Assembly (NCBI GenBank): GCA_020721585.1
Contig: DYMK01000003.1
Span: 62,001-126,000, forward strand
Direction of reading: 5' to 3'
Length of the DNA: 64,000 nucleotides
Origin: Sulfuricurvum sp.
GTDB lineage: Bacteria; Campylobacterota; Campylobacteria; Campylobacterales; Sulfurimonadaceae
The first letter of the stretch is position 1. Each line of letters starts with the position of its first letter. Below the pieces are notes generated by a model that was given only the letters and a program-made list of their open reading frames with translations, did no database searches and was not told where the DNA came from. Of this stretch, positions 36,956-42,838 are shown piece by piece. The translations under genes and the position numbers were made by a program.

Positions 36956-37324
36956 ATGGAACGTTGGATTTTTCAAATAACCCCACAAGGATATGGTGGT
37001 GAGATTGGATGCATAGACTATGATTTACAAAATGAAAGTGAATTTGAATGGGAAGTTTATGCAAATATTAAGAATGTAAATATTGGTGATGAGATCAAGA
37101 TTCAATGTGGACTTGATCAAAGATCAAAAAAAAATAGAATATCTCAAGACGGTAAAATGGTGCCACTTTTACAAAAAGGTGTTTATTTACAAGGAGAAAT
37201 TATCAATGTTGATTACAATAAAAGAACAGTTACTTTTAGCATTAACGAGCGTTTTTTTCTTAAACCTAAGGATCCTTATAATCTTGGTCGCCATCGGGGT
37301 TTATATAACGAGTCGTCACTATGA
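36956..37324 (+). CDS. Small hypothetical protein, possibly EVE/PUA-like
   Basis: A 122-residue AT-rich gene beginning MERWIFQITPQGYGGEIG. The opening and the later EVYANIKNVNIGDEIKIQCG and GVYLQGEIINVDYNKRTVTF resemble the beta-rich EVE/PUA-type fold, which binds modified bases, but the match is weak. Its stop overlaps the hypE start (ATGA), which would couple translation. hypE normally follows other hyp genes, so this looks like an acquired gene placed next to it. Confidence 0.45.
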   Translation: MERWIFQITPQGYGGEIGCIDYDLQNESEFEWEVYANIKNVNIGDEIKIQCGLDQRSKKNRISQDGKMVPLLQKGVYLQGEIINVDYNKRTVTFSINERFFLKPKDPYNLGRHRGLYNESSL

Positions 37325-38319
37325 CCAAAACCATAACCCTCGCCCAAGGCAACGGCGGTGTTGAAAACGCTGAGTTGATTTCCAATATCTTTTATCGCCA
37401 TTTCAAAAATCCCCTATTGGAAAAAAGCGAAGATGCCGCCATCATCGATAGTGGGCGATTGGCGTTTACGACCGATAGTTTTACGGTCTCACCCCTCTTT
37501 TTTGCGGGGGGGGACATCGGAAAACTCAGTATCTGTGGCACGTGCAACGATTTGGCGATGATGGGAGCCAAACCCACCTATATGACTTGTGCGGTGATGG
37601 TCGAAGAGGGGTTTAGCATTGAAGCACTCAACACCATCGTCACATCGATGGCAAAAGAGCTAGCCATCAACGGTGCGACCATCGTGTGTGGTGATACCAA
37701 AGTGGTTCCCCGTGGGGCAGTCGATAAAATTTTTATCAATACCACAGGGATTGGGGTTGTCCAAAAAGGGGGAATCTCCTCCAACAGCGTAAGCGATAAG
37801 GATACGATCATCCTCTCCAATGACATCGGGCGACACGGTGCAACGATTTTTGCTGCCCGTGAGGGGATGGAATTTGAAAGTGATCTTAGCAGTGACTGTA
37901 CGTCCTTATGGCCGTTGGTTGAAAAGTTATTAGCTGAGGGGATTGGGATCACGGCGATGCGCGATGCGACGCGTGGAGGGGTTGCTGCGGTACTCAATGA
38001 ATGGGCGAAACAATCCAATATCTGCATTGAGGTGGAGGAAGCATCCCTCCCTGTGAGCGATACGGTGCGGGGGATTTGTGAAATTTTGGGATTTGAAGCG
38101 ACCAATCTTGCCAATGAGGGGACGTTTGTTCTTGCGGTCAAATCGCACGATGCCCCACGCGCGGTGGAGATTTTACGCACATTTGATGCGGGTCAAAACG
38201 CCGCTATTATTGCGAAGGTGACCCATCAGTATGCGGGAAAAGTGGTGCTGTTAAGTCCATGGGGGTCGAAACGGTTTATGGAACTCCCCAGTGGTGAGTT
38301 ACTCCCGAGGATATGTTAA
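37321..38319 (+). CDS. hypE: Hydrogenase maturation protein HypE
   Basis: A 332-residue AIR-synthase-like protein that dehydrates a thiocarbamate on its C-terminal cysteine to the cyanide ligand of the [NiFe] site. The chain ends PRIC, the required carbamoyl acceptor. Other family segments are LAQGNGGVENAELI, DSFTVSPLFFAGGDIGKLSI and MRDATRGGVAAVLNEWA. It works with HypF (48870-51083). hypA follows after 91 nt that hold palindromic repeats. Confidence 0.96.
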   Translation: MTKTITLAQGNGGVENAELISNIFYRHFKNPLLEKSEDAAIIDSGRLAFTTDSFTVSPLFFAGGDIGKLSICGTCNDLAMMGAKPTYMTCAVMVEEGFSIEALNTIVTSMAKELAINGATIVCGDTKVVPRGAVDKIFINTTGIGVVQKGGISSNSVSDKDTIILSNDIGRHGATIFAAREGMEFESDLSSDCTSLWPLVEKLLAEGIGITAMRDATRGGVAAVLNEWAKQSNICIEVEEASLPVSDTVRGICEILGFEATNLANEGTFVLAVKSHDAPRAVEILRTFDAGQNAAIIAKVTHQYAGKVVLLSPWGSKRFMELPSGELLPRIC

Positions 38320-38335
38320 AGAGTAGATTTTGTCA

Positions 38336-38386
38336 TGCTGAACTTGATTCAGCATCTTTTATTAGACCCTGAATCAAGTTCAGGGT
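38336..38386 (+). repeat. Two palindromic repeats between hypE and hypA
   Basis: TGCTGAACTTGATTCAGCA (38336-38354) and a second hairpin ACCCTGAATC...CAGGGT (38366-38386). They belong to the same families as those around the leucine-rich-repeat gene and may affect hypA transcript stability. Confidence 0.8.
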
Positions 38387-38410
38387 GACGGTATAAAAAA
38401 GGAACTTATT

Positions 38411-38752
38411 ATGCATGAGTATTCAATTGTCCAAGCCCTCTTAACCCAATGCGAAGAATTAGCCCATGAAAATCAAGCCCAAGCCGTGACCAAGGTCGTG
38501 GTCAAAATCGGAAGAATGGCGGGGGTGGAACCCCATTTGCTTGAGATGGCGTTTAACACGTTTAAAGAAAAAACGGTGTGTGATGGGGCAGAATTTGTGA
38601 TGAATCTCCAACCGCTGGTGATTGCCTGCCAAGGGTGTCTGACTGTGATCGTATTGGACGAACTGTTGTATAAATGTCCTGCGTGCGAGAGTTGGGATGT
38701 TAAGGTCATTGAGGGTGAAGAGATGTTTTTAATGAGCTTAGAGATGGAGTAA
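38411..38752 (+). CDS. hypA: Hydrogenase nickel insertion protein HypA
   Basis: A 113-residue nickel metallochaperone. The N-terminal MHEYSIV carries the Ni-binding Met-His-Glu. The zinc loop has two CxxC motifs, CQGC and CPAC, around residues 75-98. It delivers nickel with HypB, which is not in the window. It is separated from hypE by repeat hairpins only, so the two were probably once tightly linked. Confidence 0.95.
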   Translation: MHEYSIVQALLTQCEELAHENQAQAVTKVVVKIGRMAGVEPHLLEMAFNTFKEKTVCDGAEFVMNLQPLVIACQGCLTVIVLDELLYKCPACESWDVKVIEGEEMFLMSLEME

Positions 38753-38831
38753 AGATAAAAAAAAAGAACTTTTACGAAAGTTTAATGGAACCACAGGGAT
38801 AATGTGGGTGGGAACGTCTCAAAAAGGATAG

Positions 38832-38867
38832 ATGATGAGTTATGATGCAGTGGTGGTAGTGCGATGA
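38832..38867 (+). other. Eleven-codon open frame coupled to the Ser/Gly-rich gene
   Basis: After AAAAAGGATAG an ATG opens MMSYDAVVVVR and stop, and the stop overlaps the next ATG. The peptide resembles the first strand of a flavoprotein (MxYDxVVVG), so it may be a gene remnant or a leader that sets up coupled translation. Confidence 0.3.
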
Positions 38868-39151
38868 GAACGACACGCCATAAAAGCAGAAAAAAGTTTA
38901 CCCCCTCAACCGATAATGTTTCCAATGCATTCCGATTTGGGATCTTTGGGATCATTGCATTGGTCTTACTGGGAAAAGGGTGTCAAAAAGAGAACGATTG
39001 TGGTCCCAATCATGATCAAGAGTGCCGTGAGGGCGGTGGAAGCTCGCACTCCTCTAGTGGAAGCTCCCACTCCTCCTCTAAATCTTCGTTTTTTTCCTCT
39101 ACGGGCGATGGGGGAGGTAGCGATAGTCATAGCTCCTTTTTTGGGGGATAG
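38864..39151 (+). CDS. Small Ser/Gly/His-rich membrane-anchored protein
   Basis: A 95-residue protein: a basic N-terminus, one hydrophobic helix (GIFGIIALVLLGKGC), then CQKENDCGPNHDQECREGGG and a low-complexity tail of SSHSSSGSSHSSS and GDGGGSDSHSSFFGG. The orientation is uncertain, but the basic start favours a cytoplasmic N-terminus and an outside tail. The four cysteines near the helix may form disulfides, or one may be a lipid site. No family is recognised. The end of the gene is 100 nt before the next promoter. Confidence 0.5.
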   Translation: MRTTRHKSRKKFTPSTDNVSNAFRFGIFGIIALVLLGKGCQKENDCGPNHDQECREGGGSSHSSSGSSHSSSKSSFFSSTGDGGGSDSHSSFFGG

Positions 39152-39191
39152 ACTCTTTTGGCTAAGCCACCCTTCATCCCCCCTTTTTAGT

Positions 39192-39219
39192 TTGATTCAC
39201 ATTGTTCTTTAGGTATAAT
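39192..39219 (+). promoter_or_regulatory. Predicted sigma70-type promoter for the CoA-binding/ilvA/gppA operon
   Basis: TTGATT at 39192-39197 and TATAAT at 39214-39219 with a 16-nt spacer, ending 34 nt before the ATG at 39254. This is the best -35/-10 pair I see in the window. Confidence 0.6.
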
Positions 39220-39253
39220 GAACCCCCAATAGAACGATTAAAGGAGCCATACC

Positions 39254-39685
39254 ATGGAGTGCGAATTTCCCACCGTGAATGCGGACAATGAAACCATTAA
39301 AGCCATTTTTACCGAGGTAAAAACCATCGCCGTTTTGGGGTTATCCCCCGATGAGACCAAAGATTCTCACCGTGTCGCGGCGTATTTGCAACAAGCGGGC
39401 TACACCATTATCCCCGTGTACCCCAAAGGGGAGACCATCTTGGGGGAAAAAGTGTATCGCTCGCTCGAAGAGATCCCACAGGGGGTTGATATGGTCAATA
39501 TCTTCCGTAAACCCGATGCACTGGATGCGATTGCTCAGGTGTGTATTGCACGGGGCGATGTCAAGGTCTTTTGGGCGCAAAAAGGGATCGTGAATAATGC
39601 CGCGGCGCAAAAAGCCAGTGATGCGGGGATGAGCGTGGTGCAAAACCATTGTAGCATGGTCGAACATCGACGAATTTACGGATAA
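39254..39685 (+). CDS. CoA-binding domain protein (YccU-like)
   Basis: A 143-residue single-domain Rossmann protein of the succinyl-CoA-synthetase alpha CoA-binding type. VKTIAVLGLSPDETKDSHRVAAYL and IIPVYPKGETILGEKVYRSL match the family, as does NNAAAQKASDAGMSVVQNHC. A ligand role or CoA binding is known for relatives, but the physiological job is unclear. It begins the run with ilvA and gppA. Confidence 0.85.
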   Translation: MECEFPTVNADNETIKAIFTEVKTIAVLGLSPDETKDSHRVAAYLQQAGYTIIPVYPKGETILGEKVYRSLEEIPQGVDMVNIFRKPDALDAIAQVCIARGDVKVFWAQKGIVNNAAAQKASDAGMSVVQNHCSMVEHRRIYG

Positions 39686-39695
39686 AAGGGGTAGT

Positions 39696-40907
39696 GTGAT
39701 CGATTTACAACGTATCATTGAGGCAAAAAAGCGCATTGAGGAGGTGGTGGTCAATACCCCTTTTTCGTATGCACCCCGTTTGAGTGAACACAGCGGATGT
39801 GAAATTTATCTCAAAAAAGAGAATTTGCAAGTGACCGGTGCCTTTAAAATTCGAGGCGCGTACAACAAAATCGCCTCGTTAACCGATGAGCAACGTGCGT
39901 GTGGGGTCATTGCAGCCAGTGCGGGTAACCATGCCCAAGGGGTGGCGATGGCAGCGCAAATGTTTGGGATTAACGCCCTGATTGTGATGCCCGAATCGAC
40001 CCCATTGACCAAAATTAATGGCGTTCGTTATTATGGCGCGGACGTAATCTTATCGGGAAGCAACTACGATGAAGCCTACGCCTATGCGTGCAGCTATGGC
40101 AAGGAACGGGGGATGGTCTTTGTCCACCCGTTTGCCGATGAAGCGGTGATGGCAGGTCAGGGGACGATTGCCTTAGAGATGCTTGAGGCTATTCCTGATT
40201 TGGATGCGGTGGTGATCCCTGTGGGGGGTGGAGGATTAATCTCTGGGGTAGCCTCGTGCATCAAACAGCTCAATCCCACCATTGAAGTCATCGGGGTGAG
40301 TGCCGTGGGTGCGCCTGCGATGAAAGAGTCGTTTGAGGCAAAAAAGGCGATTGATTCCCTTTCTGTCCGTACCATTGCCGATGGGATTGCGGTGCGTGAT
40401 ACGTCCCCCATTACCTTAGAGCATATTTTAAGCAGTGTTGATTCGATGGCAAGCGTCGATGATGAAGAGATTGCCAATGCAATTTTGTTTCTCTTAGAAC
40501 GGCAAAAACTGGTCGTCGAGGGGGCTGGTGCTGCGGGCGTTGCGGCGATGTTGCACCATCGACTCCCCCATCTTAAGGGAAAAAAAGTGGGGGTTATCCT
40601 CAGCGGGGGGAATATGGATGTCACGTTGTTGTCCATCATTATCGAAAAAGGGCTCAAAAAATCGGGTCGAAAGATGGAATTAACGGTCACCCTCATCGAT
40701 AAACCGGGTGCATTGATGAACCTCACCAATTTGTTCCAAGAACTCAATGCCAACATCGTCCATATCGAGTATGACCGTACCGCCACGTCGTTGGCGTATG
40801 GGGATGCCAATGTCCGTATCCATCTGGAGACCAAAGGGGAAGAACATCAAACACAGATTCGCCAAACCCTCCACCAACACCGTTACCCCTTAAGCGAAGC
40901 GGAGTAA
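39696..40907 (+). CDS. ilvA: Threonine dehydratase (threonine ammonia-lyase)
   Basis: A 403-residue PLP enzyme making 2-oxobutanoate for isoleucine synthesis. PLP is held on the lysine of VTGAFKIRGAYNKI, with the phosphate loop VGGGGLISGVASC. A C-terminal ACT domain (LTVTLIDKPGALMNLTNLFQ) suggests feedback control; one ACT copy fits the shorter TdcB/IlvA2 group. It starts at GTG after AAAGGGG and ends in a TAATGA overlap with gppA. Confidence 0.93.
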   Translation: MIDLQRIIEAKKRIEEVVVNTPFSYAPRLSEHSGCEIYLKKENLQVTGAFKIRGAYNKIASLTDEQRACGVIAASAGNHAQGVAMAAQMFGINALIVMPESTPLTKINGVRYYGADVILSGSNYDEAYAYACSYGKERGMVFVHPFADEAVMAGQGTIALEMLEAIPDLDAVVIPVGGGGLISGVASCIKQLNPTIEVIGVSAVGAPAMKESFEAKKAIDSLSVRTIADGIAVRDTSPITLEHILSSVDSMASVDDEEIANAILFLLERQKLVVEGAGAAGVAAMLHHRLPHLKGKKVGVILSGGNMDVTLLSIIIEKGLKKSGRKMELTVTLIDKPGALMNLTNLFQELNANIVHIEYDRTATSLAYGDANVRIHLETKGEEHQTQIRQTLHQHRYPLSEAE

Positions 40908-41815
40908 TGATTGCCATTGATTTGGGCTCCAATACCCTACGAATGGTGGAGTATGATGGGAAAACATGGGGCAAAACGTTTGAAAAAATCGTCCGCACTG
41001 CCCAAGGGTTGGATCACACAAGACGCATTGACCCACGCGCTATCGAACGGATTGTCTTAGCCATTGAAGAGGCAAAAACGCTCCTTGATTTTGAGGGGCA
41101 AACCATCGTCGCTGTGACCACCGCCGCGATGCGTATGGCAACCAACTCCCACGAGGTACGAGAAGTATTTTTCCAACGAACGGGGATCAATTTTAGAGTG
41201 ATTAGTGGGGAAGAGGAGGCACAACTCACCCTTATGGCGGTACAAAATCGTCTCAACGCCCTTGGGATCACGTCGCCCTCATGGGCATTGGTCGATATTG
41301 GAGGCGGTTCGACTGAGATTATTGTGGTCACTGGGGAAAAAATCGATGCCAAAAGTCTCCCTTTTGGGATTGTGACCATGAGCGAAAGCGGTGATAGTAA
41401 AGGGCGTTTGACCCTCTTTAGGGAGGCACTTTTGGAAGCACTCCCAGAAAATATCCCCAAAACGTTAGTCCTCACCGCAGGCACCCCCACGACCATGGCA
41501 GCCTATTTACACGGAATGACCTACGCAACGTATGACCCACACCGTATCAATGGAACGACGTTAAAAGCCTCGGATTGTGGAGAAATTTTAGACGCGTTAC
41601 GCGCTATGGACGAATCCACACGCGCCACATACGTAGGGGTGGGGAGAGAACAGCTTATCATTACAGGCATAGCGATGGTCGAATCTGTTTTTCATGCCCT
41701 TGGGTGCGATGAAGCAGTCGTTGTCGATGATGGGTTACGTGAGGGGGTCGCCCTTAACCATGTAAAACTAGCCTTGTCTCGCTCCCAAGCTCCAGCTTGG
41801 GAGTGTATAGGTTAG
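40907..41815 (+). CDS. Ppx/GppA-family phosphatase with displaced C-terminus
   Basis: A 302-residue ASKHA-fold exopolyphosphatase/pppGpp phosphatase. The phosphate loops are IAIDLGSNTLRMVEYDG and ALVDIGGGSTEIIVV. The last normal residues are VVVDDGLREGVALNH. Beyond this the frame runs into repeat DNA and ends LALSRSQAPAWECIG. The 44-bp end of the normal frame is repeated at 42699-42742, where it continues LNHFRNG and stop, the likely original C-terminus. The core is intact, so activity may survive, but the final residues are foreign. Confidence 0.85.
   Translation: MIAIDLGSNTLRMVEYDGKTWGKTFEKIVRTAQGLDHTRRIDPRAIERIVLAIEEAKTLLDFEGQTIVAVTTAAMRMATNSHEVREVFFQRTGINFRVISGEEEAQLTLMAVQNRLNALGITSPSWALVDIGGGSTEIIVVTGEKIDAKSLPFGIVTMSESGDSKGRLTLFREALLEALPENIPKTLVLTAGTPTTMAAYLHGMTYATYDPHRINGTTLKASDCGEILDALRAMDESTRATYVGVGREQLIITGIAMVESVFHALGCDEAVVVDDGLREGVALNHVKLALSRSQAPAWECIG
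41714..41757 (+). repeat. 44-bp direct repeat from gppA, left copy
   Basis: Identical over 44 bp to 42699-42742, and to 48 bp if one mismatch is allowed. Both begin GCAGTCGTTGTCGATGATGG. This copy is inside gppA; the other restores the gppA frame to a natural stop. The pair marks both ends of an insertion of about 985 bp. Confidence 0.92.
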
Positions 41816-41904
41816 TTTGCATTCCCAACAAGAACGATAGAAGAGCTGGATTCCCGCCTTCGCGAGAATGACGAGATTTTGTCACCCTGAACGTGTTTCA
41901 GGGT
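41782..41904 (+). repeat. Cluster of three palindromic repeats
   Basis: CTCCCAAGCTCCAGCTTGGG (41782-41801, pairing continues to 41803), a half-copy of the dRS3-like element around 41844-41876 (ATTCCCGCCTTCGCGAGAAT), and ACCCTGAACGTGTTTCAGGG starting at 41884. Three different repeat families stacked in 120 bp at the left end of the cassette. Confidence 0.8.
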
Positions 41905-42034
41905 CTAAGATTATGGCGGTGAACAATCTCAATGTTGGGGTGTTCTTTGATGGAACGGGTAAATTACGCTTGCAACATACCCGGTGTATACTTTATGATA
42001 AAATATCCTTACTATTTCCCCCAAGGAGACCCCA

Positions 42035-42661
42035 ATGACCGATCAAGAGCTCAAAGACCTTGTCGCAAGTTTAGCGATTTCGCAAGCCAAAACAGATGCT
42101 CAGATGAGAGAGACCGATGCGCAGATGAAAGCATTGCGAGAATCGCAAGCCAAAACGGATGCTCAAATGCAAAAAACCGATGAACAGATGAAAAAAACCG
42201 ATGAACGTTTTGAAGACCTCAGAGCATCCAACAAGCGTATGGGAATACTCTTAGGAAACATTTCCAACAACCAAGGCGATGTCGCCGAAGAGTTTTTTTA
42301 TAATTCATTGGAAGATAAAAAAGATTTAGCAGGGATTCATTACGACTTTATCGATAAAAACTGGAAAAGCAGTACCAAAAATTTGCGTGATGAATTTGAT
42401 ATAGTGATGGTCAATGGCAAAGATATTGCGATTATCGAAGTAAAATACAAAGCGCATGAAAAAGATTTAGAAAAACTTTTGACCAAAAAACAAGAAAATT
42501 TTAGAGAACTGTTTCCCATCTATAAAGACTATACGCATCATTTGGCACTTGCTTCCTTTTATATGCCTCCAGAGCTAAAAGAAAAAGCATTGGAAAATAA
42601 TGTCATTGTCTTACAGCGCAAAGGGGATGTGATGGAGACGTTTATCCCTAAAAATCCGTAA
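42035..42661 (+). CDS. PD-(D/E)XK-like cassette protein (DUF3782-type), copy 2
   Basis: A 208-residue paralogue of the protein at 27998-28561. The N-terminal coiled coil is longer, built from repeats of QAKTDAQMRETDAQMK, while the C-terminal 130 residues are nearly the same, including EFDIVMVNGKDIAIIEVKYK with the Asp and ExK spacing. Both end PKNP and share AAGGAGACCCC before the start and the same 3' flank. The N-terminal repeat number differs between copies, pointing to slippage. It sits inside the gppA insertion. Function unknown; nuclease fold inferred. Confidence 0.75.
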   Translation: MTDQELKDLVASLAISQAKTDAQMRETDAQMKALRESQAKTDAQMQKTDEQMKKTDERFEDLRASNKRMGILLGNISNNQGDVAEEFFYNSLEDKKDLAGIHYDFIDKNWKSSTKNLRDEFDIVMVNGKDIAIIEVKYKAHEKDLEKLLTKKQENFRELFPIYKDYTHHLALASFYMPPELKEKALENNVIVLQRKGDVMETFIPKNP

Positions 42662-42698
42662 TCTCTCGTCATTGCGTATACCTCTCGTCATTCCCGCG

Positions 42699-42742
42699 GC
42701 AGTCGTTGTCGATGATGGGTTACGTGAGGGGGTCGCCCTTAA
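42699..42742 (+). repeat. 44-bp direct repeat from gppA, right copy
   Basis: Second copy of 41714-41757. It continues in the gppA frame as NHFRNG and a TAA at about 42759, so it preserves the original 3' end of gppA. Confidence 0.92.
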
Positions 42743-42838
42743 TCATTTTCGCAACGGTTAACCTTTAAGTTGCCTCACGTTCTGATCGTCTGGATTGATT
42801 TTTAACAAGCAAACATCACCCATAAAAAAGGAAAAACC

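Larger units (their letters stand above)
41762..42698 (+). mobile_element. Inserted cassette carrying PD-(D/E)XK gene copy 2
   Basis: The segment between the two gppA repeats. It starts with palindromic repeats (41782-41904), carries a promoter region and the gene at 42035-42661, and stops within a truncated copy of the dRS3-like hairpin (CTCGTCATTCCCGCG). No transposase, integrase or inverted terminal repeat is visible. The target duplication is too long for ordinary insertion sequences, so replication or repair-linked insertion is likely. Confidence 0.7.

Noticed and set aside
37578-38180. 200-codon frame antisense to hypE
   Set aside because: Composition follows the hypE codons on the other strand; no protein family resemblance.
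40157-40834. 225-codon frame antisense to ilvA
   Set aside because: An antisense shadow of a conserved PLP enzyme without a ribosome site.
41762-42698. Classical insertion sequence in gppA
   Set aside because: No transposase and no terminal inverted repeats, and the 44-bp duplication is too long for common IS families; kept only as a cassette insertion.
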